This document shows positions 1 to 9,943 of a DNA stretch of 59,447 bases, piece after piece. The stretch comes from Selaginella moellendorffii (taxonomy: Eukaryota; Streptophyta; Lycopodiopsida; Selaginellales; Selaginellaceae). Made by a program: the position numbers and the translations under genes. Location of the stretch: contig NW_003314457.1 in NCBI RefSeq assembly GCF_000143415.4, positions 19,582 to 79,028 of the forward strand, written 5' to 3'. The notes beneath the pieces are model-generated. The model was not told where the DNA came from. It ran no database searches and saw only the letters and a program-made list of their open reading frames with translations. The stretch's first letter is position 1. Each line of letters opens with the position of its first letter.

Positions 1-1043
1 TGTTAATCGTGATGGTTTAAGAGCTAGGCCTGGTGCTAATGCTGGTGTTGGTGCTGGCAGTGATGACAAGGGTGGTGCTAGTTGGTGGTGGTGTAGGTGG
101 CAATGGCGGTGGTGGGGGAGGAGTTCTTGGTGGCAGTGGTGGTATTCTAGGCTGGGGTGAAGGAGGTGTTCTTGATGGTGGTGGTGGTGGTGGTGGAGTG
201 GAGGAGGTGTTCTTGATGGTAGTGGTGGAGGTAGGGGTGGTGGTGTTCTAAGCTGGGTTGGAGGAGGCGGCAGTGGTGGTGTTCTAGGTGGTGGTGGCAT
301 TCTAGGTGGTGGCAGAGGAGTTCTTGGTGGTGGCAGTGGTGGAGGAGGAGTTCTTCATGGCAGCAGCGGAGGAGTTCTTGGTAGCGGAAGTGGAGGTGTT
401 CTAGGTGGTGGTGGTGGGGGAGGGGGTGTTCTCAGTGGTGGTGGTGCCGGTGTTCTAGTGAGGAGGAGGTGTTCTTGGTGGTGCTGGTGGTGTTCTTGGC
501 AGTCGTGGGGTGGTGTTGTAGGTGGCAATGGCAGAGGAGTTCTTGGCAGTGGTGGTAGTGATGGTGGTGGAGGTGAACAAGCATTTGGAGTAAAATAATA
601 GGGTCCATATGATTATATCCATTATTGATGCATGTTCTTAAGGATTGGCCAATTGATCTACCATTTATGTCTGTTAAAAAAGAACACCCCTGGGGTGCTC
701 TAGTCATGTCCACGCTCACTCGGCAACTCCCAATATCTATTCTAGTCTTCACTAATTCAAAGATATCAAAGTATCCTTTGCTATTTGTAAATGATGAATC
801 TGGACAAACCAGGTTTACCTTGGCATAAGATTAGAAAAATACAGAAGATAAATAATTTTTCTTACTGAAGATGCCACTCAAAGAGCAAACCACAGTTAGT
901 ACAATAAATATAGCCTTCCACTTTGATGTGGCAGCACAATAATTCTCATTTTTCAGAATTACTGCAAGTAATAAAATTAAATAGAGAAATGTTTTTCTTT
1001 CCATACTTAATGAGGTAAAAGAATGCCCTTTTATAATCTGCAT
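1..1043 (-). pseudogene. Ole e 1 / extensin-like gene, broken copy (copy A)
   Basis: Read on the minus strand this matches the intact gene at 43367-44241: a signal peptide (MERKTFLYLILLL), an Ole e 1-type segment with SCRVSVD and GCSFLTDING, then a region that encodes a polyproline tail in the intact copy. About 7 bases are missing near 925-931 and about 2 more near 890, so the stretch holding the conserved YCTNC cysteines is out of frame. The two losses total 9 and restore frame before the splice site. Further frameshifts at about 595-610 and inside the GGT/CCA-rich tail replace the Pro tail with His/Ser-rich frames. The gene runs off the left edge of the window or ends at about base 1. The intact family member would be a secreted, wall-associated hydroxyproline-rich protein. 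I call this copy a pseudogene; sequencing error is a less likely alternative because several independent lesions are present. Confidence 0.75.
40..585 (+). repeat. GGT/GGA-rich imperfect trinucleotide tract
   Basis: This is a low-complexity run of GGTGGT, GGAGGAGTTCTT and GGTGTTCT units on the plus strand. It is the decayed coding repeat for the Pro-rich tail of the copy A extensin-like gene and matches 43430-43770 in copy B. Plus-strand glycine/valine-rich frames over it are shadows. Confidence 0.85.
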
Positions 1044-2265
1044 TGCATCAAGTGAAAAAATCTAAGGTACAACTAATCAGCTGCTAGACTTTTTTTTCAA
1101 ACTCAGATTTTCTGATTTATGTGATCTCATGTTTCCATTTACTATGCCAATGATCTACTATTGTAATAATAATAATAATAATAGTGAAAAATCTCAGTAT
1201 ACTTTCTTAGAAAGTACAAAATTTAGACTTTGTATCTAATCTTGTCTAAGACATATTTGTTCAAATGATTAAAATAGTGGTTAACACCTAGATTAAGAAA
1301 GTTGAGTGGCTGAGTTGAGCTACATGGTGTATCTAGATGCCCATCCTTATGCTACATGGGCATCTAGATAGGTGGTATATATGCTAACATCAAACATCCC
1401 ACCCAGATCTTCATTACTGTTTGGTGCTGGACTCCAATTTTCCCCAGGTAAAACAATCTATGTGTCAGTTGTAAATCTACTTTTTTAACCTTTAACCTTT
1501 ATACTTTTACAGTCTAGCAGAATATTCTTAGAATAACTTTTATTTTGTTGCTTTTCAAGGTCATAAGGGTCAAAGGAAATAAGTAGATCACTCATCTTGG
1601 TGCAACAGAGCTGCCAAGCAATTGGTCTTTAGTCTTCCATCACCCACACTTTCTTGCAATGCTCAATAAATTAGGCACCTCTAGTAGCCACACTATTGTA
1701 TCCTTGGATTCTGTTTGTGGAAATAGTGTGTATTTTGACACTAAAGATGCTATAATTGATCAAGTTCTGGTCAACACATTTTAGTCTAGTTATTTTCAAC
1801 AGGTAGATCATGTTTAAAAGCCTATAAAAGGCCAATAACAACCTTCATGGTTGTTGAGAACCTCCAGAAATAAAAAGATTTCTGAGGGCTTAATACCTTC
1901 GATCTAGAATCCAGCCTAGCAATATTGAGCTGGCAGAGAGTTCATATAGGGATGGCTTGGCTTAAGATCACATATCCTTAACCATATTGAAACTTAGATA
2001 ATGAAAGGATGCCAAAAGCCATAAAGATCACAAACATCTGTTCTATCACCTTATTCTATTTCATATTATTCCATTCACCTTATTCCATGAATGAAGTACC
2101 ACCAAAATGCTTACCTCTCACTATGGTCTTTCTATGAAATGGCAATGGTGAATGATTATGTTTCTTGGCAATGGTTATAGAGAGGATAATTGAAAAATAT
2201 CACATGATAATTTTTAAATTTTACTTATTATTTTTATATTATTCTTTCAATTAAATAAGCAAACC
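1044..2265. other. AT-rich intergenic stretch of duplication copy A
   Basis: No gene is seen. The stretch is homologous to 44290-45540 in copy B: both carry an (AAT)n microsatellite (about 1163-1183 here), a segment with the 'GGGCATCTAGATAGGTGG' type sequence at 1357-1375, and the 'TTTGTGGAAATAGTG' motif at 1714-1728. It probably holds the promoter of the extensin-like gene near 1044-1150 and the 3' flank of the receptor-kinase pseudogene near 2200-2265. Confidence 0.6.
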
Positions 2266-4821
2266 CTAGCATAGAGCCGAGGTTTGCAGCGCCACGAACA
2301 GATCATTCTCGCCAGCGTCTGGAGATGGCGGCGCCGGCGCCTCCGCTTTGCCCTCCAGGATCTGCACCACGCGGCTCATCGCTGGCCTAGATCCTGGATC
2401 CTGGTGGATGCACCACAGCGCGATCTTGAGCGCCGTCTTGAATTGCTCCCAATCCACGCTGCCGCTCGCCAGGTTTGGATCGGCAATGCTCTCCAGCTCC
2501 GAGGTCATTTACTTGTGGAACACTCGCCGGGCGGTGGCAGTGGCGCATTCTCGTATTCCTTATCTCCGCTGCCGAGCTCCATGAGGGCCTTCCTCTTGCC
2601 GCTCAAGATATCCAGCAGGAGCATCCCAAAGCTATAGACGTTGGCCTTGGGGGTGATGGATTGGCTCTCGAGCCACTCCGGGGCCAGGTATCCCCTGGTT
2701 CCTTGCACGGTGGTGACGCTCATCGATTCTTTTCTCATCATCCTCGCCAGCCCAAAGTCGGCCACCTTTGGCCGGCCAGCAGCACGTTTTGTGGCTTGAT
2801 ATCGCAGTGGACGATGCGCTCGCCACAGGAGGTATGTCAATCCTTTGGCAATCCCCAGCGCGATTGAGTGTTGTGTCTCCGAGGTTGAGAAGATCTCTTG
2901 GGAGGCGGCAGACGAGGACGAGGCCGAGAGGTGGTGGTCGAGAGAACCGTTTGTCATGAACTGGTAGACGAGGAGGTGGCGGTCTCCCTCGGCGCAGTAG
3001 CCGAGGAGGCGGACCAAGTTGACGTGGTGTACTCTTCCAATCGTGCTCACCTCGGCTTTGCATTGCTTCTCGGCCTGGTTCACGGTGGTGATCTTCTTCA
3101 CGGCCACAATACCACCTTTCTCCGGTATGTTTCCTCTATACACGCTCTCGAATCCTCCCGAGCCTAACTCGTTGCGGAAGTTGTCCGTAGCATCCTGGAG
3201 CTGGCGATACGTGAACTTGGTCGGGAGCCCCTCGATCTCTCCCGTCATCTCCTCCCATTTCCTGCGGGAGGTTTTCGTCCACACAGCCGCCACGACCGCG
3301 GCTCCAGTGGCAAACAGCCCGAGCTCGACGATGGCCACGGACAGAATGATGGGGTGCCGCGAGAGGTAGACTGTCCATTTGTTTATCTTTCGCATGACTT
3401 GGTCACTCACAGTGGCGTTTGCATCCGCGAGGAAGGGATCGTGCTGGTCGTCGGCTGCAGATGTGTCCAGGCTCGACAACTTCATAAACACCATGTTGAT
3501 CTCGTTTAAGGTCTGCTTACCGTTGTAGAGCTTGTTGGAGCTGCCTTTGAGGAAGCACAAGCCCGTGCCGTCGTACTTGTACGCGGCTGCCAGGCACTTA
3601 CAGTCTTGCATGCAGGTGTCCTTGCACTTCTCGAGCGACTTGATGGCCGAGTCGAAGTTGTAATCGTTGAAGTAGTAGTCTGCTCGATTCACCTGGACGA
3701 GCTTCACCGAGTTCGAGGAGTTTTGACAACCTCCCAGAGGTATGTCGTAGTCACATCCCTTCGATTCGTCGTTTGGATCAACTCGGTGAAAGCCAGGAGG
3801 ACAGCTGCAAGTTTTTGTGGGCCTGTAGGTGCAGAGAGCGAAAGGTCCACATGTTCCAGGACGTCGCACTCGTGCATGACGGCTTGCCAGACGATGCTCC
3901 AGGAGCCACTCTTGTTCTTCTAGATCCTGAGATTGCCATCGTTGTCCAGCGTAAGTCTCCTCAACACATTCCCATCGTCATAGTCAAGCGCGTAGGCTTG
4001 TGAACTCATTGATCCTGATGCCCAACTCTTTCCAGTTGCGTCGTAAAAGGAAAGGACCCCTTGAGAGCTCAAGTTCAAGACGGCCGGGAACTTGAGAGAA
4101 CGATCAAGCTGTTCAAGACGTGCTCTCCGGTTTCGTCATCCAGGCAAGTCATGGTGGAGTTCAGTGTCGGATTTGCAATAGACCAGTACTTTTGCGGGAC
4201 CTCCAGCTTTAAGTTCTTGAGCAGCACCTGACCACTGTTGAGAACAAGCTGGTATGCTCCAGATTGAGAAATCAACCTCGTGTATCCCAAGGACGGATTT
4301 CCTTGCGTGCGGAGCTGCTGCTCGGGCAGAAGGTTGTTCGTTGGAGAGTCGAAGCTCTGCCATGCAACTTTCTTGTCTTTCTGAAGGACAACTAAGTTCC
4401 CGTTCTCGAGCAGCGCAGCACTTTCAGCACAACATTGTCCGGGATTGGTTTGCCAGAAGGGGACGGAGCTGCTGCCATCAGTGACGGAAAGTCCTCCCTT
4501 GGCTTTCAACTCAAGCTTGGCATTTTCACTCACCTGGACCAGCTGCCCGTTTGCCATTGCCATCCAGACGACAGTCTTCTTCGGATCTATATCATACCAG
4601 ATCGCGAGATTGAAGTTCCGGGTGCTTGAAGTCTCAGGCATTACGAATCCAAATCCAAAGGTTCCTCCAGGTGATCTCCAAGGGCTTCCTGTTGTGACAG
4701 TGCTTCCGCGCAAGAAGTCGGCCAGGACTCTGCTGTAGTAAGTCGAAGAGAGCAGCAGCATGAGAGTATGTAGCTTCATGAATGTTGTTTCTGACATGGT
4801 TTCTCCAAAGCTTGCTCTCAC
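2266..4821 (-). pseudogene. G-type lectin S-receptor-like Ser/Thr kinase, pseudogene (copy A)
   Basis: The minus strand reads as a G-type (bulb-type) lectin receptor kinase. In order: signal peptide (from MSETTFMKL, 4797), B-lectin domain with TFGFGFV and WQSFDSPTNNLLPE, EGF/PAN-type cysteine region (CSCPPGFHRVD), a transmembrane segment (ELGLFATGAAVVAAVW, about 3300-3350), and a kinase domain with AVKK, DFGLAR and GTRGYLAPEW. It is broken in several places. A TAG and a one-base loss lie at about 3875-3925. The glycine loop reads GGFESV instead of GGFGSV. The HCDIKPQN catalytic loop is destroyed by a frameshift at about 2785-2830. A further shift near 2505-2515 separates the last part (SRPAMSRVVQ). 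Copy B at 45550-47573 is also broken, by different lesions. The gene lies head to head with the intact receptor kinase starting at 5174. Confidence 0.88.
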
Positions 4822-5134
4822 TAAGTTTTTCTTCTTTATTGCAGTTCTGTCGTTTCGTTGGAGTTACGTTCCCGGATTGAATTGATCAAAGCCCAAGTCA
4901 ATCGTTGTGAAAGTCATCTACTTTCAGGTTGACTTTGCTAAGGATACTACTATTATAAGTAGTTCTTGTGAGGTATGATCAGTTTTATTTTCAATTGTTT
5001 TTATTGCCATGAATTTGTAGCAAAACTCAGAAGGATATGAGAAATCATGGAGGATATCTTGTAGTTGACATCGACCAAGTCAAATTGTAGTTCTGATATA
5101 GCTTTCAGAGTTCACTTATTTTCTAACTAGGGAG
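4822..5134. promoter_or_regulatory. Shared divergent promoter of two receptor-kinase genes (copy A)
   Basis: About 315 bp separates the two oppositely directed lectin-kinase reading frames. A closely similar stretch separates the paired genes in copy B (47574-47940), with small indels. An AT-rich 'CTATTATAAGTAG' at about 4950-4962 could serve a TATA function. The bidirectional role is inferred from layout only. Confidence 0.5.
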
Positions 5135-5173
5135 GTGCATTTGCAGGAGAAAGAACAAGAACTTTTTTTCCTG

Positions 5174-7665
5174 ATGGCAGCAAAACTAGTGACGCTAGTT
5201 CTACTGGTGCTCCTGGTGCTGAATTGCAAGGGGATTGGACTGGGAGACAAGCTTGGTGCGGGGCAGCCACCATGGATGTCACTTAACAGCACTTTTGCAT
5301 TTGGATTCCACACAAGCGATGGGATTGGTGAGCTCTTTACTCTTGCAATCTGGCATCAAAGGACAGGAACAGTAGTATGGGAGGCCACTGAAGCGCTCAT
5401 CAAGAATGGTAGCACGACCGAGAAACCGAAGATCAAAGTAGGCAAAACTGGAGAGCTCGAGCTTAAAGAAACTGGACTCATCGTTACAGACAAGTCCATG
5501 ACAGTATGGCTTGTCCGCTGTGAGAATTGTTCTATCGCCACCGCGTCCTTGGAAGAAACTGGCAACTTTGTGCTGCTCGACCGTAGCTCGGACAGGATTT
5601 GGCAAAGTTTTGACTTCCCAACAGATACTCTCCTTCCTGGACAAGAACTTCGTGGAAATACGAGTTTGGTCGCTGGAAAGTACCGGCTTAGCATGAACAG
5701 GCGGGGTATTGAACTCTACTTCCAGGACTACTTGAATCAATCCTACTGGGGCATCATCAACAAGCAGCTCAACACCTCAGAGTCGACAATGACTTCTACT
5801 CCGAAGTTCACTTTCAGCATCGATGGTCATCTTGCCTTTTTCGATGCCAACGGAAGCTCCTGGTACCGCTACAAGTTCGACAACGCTCAAAAGTACCCGA
5901 TAGATCTCGGCGATACGAGCGTGATCCGGAGGCTCACGCTGGAAAAAAACGGAATGTTGAGGAGTTATAGCTGTGGCAGCGGGGAAAAAAGGTGGAGAGT
6001 GGTATGGCAGTCGGCATTGCTCGAATGTGAAATTTTTGGGACGTGTGGAGCTTTTGGCTTGTGTGGATACAAGCCGAGGAAGAGCTGCTCGTGTCCACCG
6101 GGATTTCATGCTGTGGATTCCAGTGAATCGGCCGGATGCGTCCGCAACTTTCCCCTCAGCTGTTCTTCCGGTAACGCTACTTCTTCTGCGAGCAAGATGG
6201 TGGAAGTTCAGAGGGCCATGTACGTTGGAAATCTTTTGCAACAACTCTCCAAAGATCCGATTTCCCTCGAGCAGTGCAAGGTCTCTTGTTTGAAGGATTG
6301 CCGCTGCCTGGGTGCTACGTACATGCTCGCGGGAACAAAACGTTGTAGTCTTCTTGGTGGTGAAGATGGAAGACTCTTCAATGGTGTCCAGGCAATGGAG
6401 CGGACCTCCATCGCACTTCTCAAAGTTTCGGCACTGGATCCATTGACAACTTCTTTCTCCGAGGACGTGTTTGTGACGGTCCTGGATGCTTATACGCCGT
6501 CACTCCCCGATTCTTTGAGAAACTGGAGTTACTTCTCTGACGCGGGTCACAGACTGGTCTTTGCCATCGCAATTGGAGAGCTCGCCAGTTTCTTGTGCAT
6601 CGCGTTGTCGGCGTGGTTCTGCTGGCGAAGATCTCTTCGTGAAATGTGGAAGAAAGCCGCCAAGGATCACCGCGGCCCGACATGGTTCTCGTACGAGCAG
6701 CTGGAAGTTGCCACAAACCATTTTAGCTGCAAGCTCGGGGCCGGTGGATTCGGAAGTGTTTACAAGGGTGTTCTTCCGGATATGACGGTGGTGGCAGTAA
6801 AAACTCTTGAAGGAGCTGCCAGCCACGGCGAGAAACAGTTTAAAGCCGAGGTCGCCACCCTTGGAAGGGTTCATCACGTCAACTTAGTGAAACTTTTGGG
6901 CTACTGCGCTGAGGGAAGCCATCGTTTACTCGTCTACGAGTTCCTGAGCAACGGATCACTGGACCAAGAGTGTAGCGATCTCTGGGGAACGAGGTATGTT
7001 CGTGCTCTTTCCAAAGTTTGTCTACTAAGTTGGTTTACAGGTACTCGATTGCTCTTGGTGTTGCAAAGGGCATCACGTACTTGCACGAGGAGTGCTACGA
7101 TTGCATCCTCCACTGCGACATCAAGCCGCAAAACGTTCTCCTCGACGAGAACTTCTGTCCAAAGGTGTCGGACTTTGGCCTGGCCAAGCTCACTGACAAA
7201 GAGCGGGCTCTCGACGTGACCACCATCCGAGGAACTCGAGGCTACATGGCACCCGAGTGGGTCGGCGACCGTCCCATCACCTCCAAAGTGGACGTCTACA
7301 GCTACGGCATGGTGCTACTGGAGCTGCTCAGCGGCAACGACAAGTCGAGAATCGGCCAGAACCGCTACTTTCCAGTGTGGGCTTTTCAAAAGTACGTGGC
7401 CGGAGAGCTCCACGCCATCGCGGACCCGGGGCTTAAAAGCTTGGAGTGGAACGAGTTCGAGCGGATGATCAAGGTGGCGTTTTGGTGCATCCAGCTCGAC
7501 GCCAGGTCCAGGCCGAGCATGAGCCGGGTGGTGCAAATGCTGGAGGAGCCCGACTTGGAGGTGGCTGTGCCGCCGTTTCCAACGCCAGCCTCGGAGGAAG
7601 TGGTGAGCGGGAATAGTCCGAGCTTTCTTCCTCCACTGTCACAGTCGGTGATCGATCCAAGATAG
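5174..7665 (+). CDS. G-type lectin S-receptor-like serine/threonine kinase, apparently intact
   Basis: Two exons, 5174-6993 and 7041-7665, flank a 47-bp GT-AG intron. The splice joins ..GTR|YSIALG in phase and gives about 814 residues. An upstream in-frame ATG at 5135 would add 13 residues; 5174 is preferred because a clean signal peptide (MAAKLVTLVLLVLLVLNC) follows it. Domains: B-lectin (about residues 25-160, STFAFGF and WQSFDFPTDTLLPGQ), a Cys-rich EGF-like stretch (CSCPPGFHAVD), PAN-like cysteines, a transmembrane helix near 465-485 (AIGELASFLCIALSAWF), and kinase with GAGGFGSVYKG, VAVKTL, HCDIKPQNVLLD, DFGLAKL and GTRGYMAPEW. HCD replaces HRD, as is common in this subfamily. The segment after SNGSLD is a little shorter than usual. 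It probably acts as a plasma-membrane receptor kinase for an unknown ligand. The 5' part is duplicated, broken, at 47940-48420. Confidence 0.88.
6994..7040 (+). other. 47-bp intron of the receptor kinase gene
   Basis: Begins GTATGTTC and ends TTTACAG. Removing it joins the kinase N lobe to the YSIALG segment in frame, between kinase subdomains V and VIa. Its length fits the other short introns of the window. Confidence 0.9.
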
Positions 7666-7739
7666 AATTCAAGTAAGAAATCTCTTCAGTCTATAGAGTG
7701 TGAGAAAGTCTCGCGGGACGGGACCATTTCAAAGCTTCG

Positions 7740-8929
7740 TCATCCAACAAGGAGGACTTTGCCCTGTCTGGCCTGCTTCTCTGCCTGTTCCATGGCGGTC
7801 TCGTAGTCCTCGAGAGGAAATTTAGCCACCACTGGAAGCGATCCTATGATCTTTGCCTGGAAGAGCTCTGGGATCTCTTTGGCCATCAGCTCTTGCATGT
7901 CCCCTGAAGCAGCTGTCAAGCTCCAGAAAGAATGGGAAACTTTTCTCGCGAGATCGTTCACCGATATCACCGAGTCTGATGATTCGAGGCTCCCGATAGT
8001 GAAGACTTTCCCACCAGATTTCACGCAAGCGGCAGCGAGCTTAGTTTGCGACCCCGATACCATGTCGATCGCTCCCTCCACTCCGGCTCCATTTGTAAGT
8101 TCTTTCACTTTGGCAGCAACATCTTCCCCACGAAGATCACGCAAACTTAGAAATTATCGGGTCTGGGTGAATTGTACCTTCTTTTGTCACGTTGAGAACT
8201 TCGTCAGCACCGATGCGCTTGAGCTCTTCCTTGATTTCGTCACGCCTCACAAGGTTGATGGTCTTGATGCCCCAGTGCTTTGCAAGCTTGATAATGATCC
8301 TAGTGCGTGAAAGATCGTTTCGTTTGTGAGAGTCGAGACCCTACTAAAGATTTACCTTCCGAGCACCGATCCAGCGCCATTCTGGAGGACGTAGCTTCCT
8401 TTTGGAGCATTGATATCCTTGAGAAGACCATAGCCCGTCCAAGGATTGATAATCAGCTGTGCCGCATCCTCGTCGGAGATGTCATGAGGCATCAAAATCA
8501 CGTCTTTCTCTGAGACAGTGACAAAATCCTGCCAAGAGCCTGGTTTGGCAGAGAAATAGTTCCACAGAAATATAGGAACCACTCTATCCCCTTTCTTCAC
8601 ATGCCTTACACCTTCTCCCACCTTCAAGAGATTGGAAACGATCAGAATTTCTTCTTCTTCTTTTTCCCTATGAAACCAACCTCTTCAACTATGCCAAAGC
8701 CTTCACTCCCTGGAACAAACTCACCCTTGTCGAACATCCCAATGGAGAAGGACTGCTTGATGATGATGCGATCGAAGGGATGGATGGGCCTGGCAGTGAT
8801 GCGCACCACCACACTCCCGGGCTCGGCTGCTCCGGGCCTGGGAACATTGACAAGCTCCGGGCCTTGATTCGCCTCCCCGGCACCACAAACCTTTTGACGC
8901 ACTGCTCTCGCAAAGTTTCCCTCAGCCAT
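7740..8929 (-). CDS. Zinc-free MDR oxidoreductase (enoyl reductase / quinone oxidoreductase type)
   Basis: Four exons on the minus strand, 8681-8929, 8356-8621, 8178-8299 and 7740-8122, with introns of 55-59 bp. The phases sum correctly to a 339-residue protein. It starts MAEGNFARAV and has the GroES-like N-terminal half (SVVVRITARPIHPFDR; PGSEGFGIVEEVG) followed by a Rossmann half (VLQNGAGSVLGRIIIKLAK; then NLVRRDE as in the NADPH-binding region). No zinc-ligand pattern was seen. This layout is typical of medium-chain dehydrogenase/reductases such as mitochondrial trans-2-enoyl-CoA reductase and zeta-crystallin-like quinone reductases. The exact substrate cannot be told. The last acceptor (8122) was chosen over one about 20 bases further upstream because only it keeps frame (TKE|DVAAKVKEL). 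No obvious N-terminal targeting peptide is visible, which argues for a cytosolic enzyme. Confidence 0.88.
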
Positions 8930-9340
8930 GATCGCGTTGTTTGCTTGCTGACTTCCTGCTAAACTTTGTTTATATAAGTCCGGTACTCTTTCCTTCCAGC
9001 TGCATTGCACCTTTCTTTGTTGTTTCCAAACCAATAAAAAACAAGAAACAATGGAAAATGTTGAATTTTCCTTCAAGTTCACAATTTCGGAAAGTTTCTC
9101 TAGACAAAGTCACTGTTAAATTTTATGCCATCTCCTGTGGGGGTTAATACGTATTTATGTAGCCAGTTTGAGTTCGAGATCATGAATGTCATCAAATTCT
9201 TTTTCATTAAGAAGCGCACACATAAATACATAATAGTTTATACTTTTACATAGTAAGACCTCAACCTTTATCAGGATTAGGAATCATATTGGGAACTGCA
9301 AGAAACACTTGACGAGCGCGAGCTTTGACAATGGAAGAAA
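8930..9340. other. Intergenic, promoter side of the MDR gene
   Basis: No gene is seen. The sequence is moderately AT-rich. It presumably holds the promoter of the minus-strand oxidoreductase (TATA-like 'GTTTATATAAG' at 8966-8976, read on the plus strand). Confidence 0.4.
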
Positions 9341-9349
9341 CAGAAGTAA

Positions 9350-9500
9350 CGAACGACTTGAACTTGAGAAAAGGCCGAGAACCTCATTGGCGGAGATCAC
9401 AGGCTCCTCGTCTACGAATTAATGCTACTTGACAAAGCCAGTCCTCGTGCACCCACCTCGAGCTGGGACAAACGCTACGCTGTTGGATCCAGTGGCATCT
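9350..9500 (+). pseudogene. Receptor-kinase domain relic
   Basis: One short plus-strand stretch reads ENLIGGDHRLLVYELM and then SWDKRYAVGSSGI. It resembles kinase subdomains V to VIa of plant receptor kinases (GDHRLLVYEFM..., ..W.KRY.IALGIA). Nothing before or after continues the domain. It looks like an isolated relic, perhaps of the lectin-kinase cluster to its left; a chance resemblance cannot be excluded. Confidence 0.45.
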
Positions 9501-9943
9501 CCCAAAAAAACATGGGCAACTGTGCCGCCACATAAAATGAAAACTTGTGGGCTCGGAGGTCTTAAAGTTCCAATGCGCAAAAGCAAAAGAGCCAGCCATG
9601 GTTGGACAGGTCGCTACTCATAATGCTTTCGTGCGTGATCACTCTTCCTTCGAAGATTTGTGGTTTGTTTTTCCAAACCTTTCTTATGTGCTATGGTGAC
9701 AGACAGTCCTGTGGTGGCGTGAGAAACATAAGACTTTGTTTCCAAAGGTTACTAGTCCTACCAAACCTTACGTGTCCCTCAGGTGTCTTATCATCTCCAG
9801 GACGAGCAGTGGGCTGCCTCGGACTAAAGATCAACAAAAAAGATTGCGTCGATCCAGGAAGAACATATCTTAGGCAGATTAATCATTATTTCGCTGCTAC
9901 CATGGGGCCTTGCTATGACATAACTATGACATATCACCAAGGA
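9500..9943. other. Intergenic, 3' flank of DGAT1
   Basis: No gene or repeat is recognised here. Short open frames on both strands look random. It probably contains the 3' UTR of the minus-strand DGAT1 gene next to 9943. Confidence 0.4.

Noticed and set aside
5279-5740. Minus-strand 153-codon frame and similar frames at 5777-6877
   Set aside because: Shadows of the intact lectin receptor kinase.
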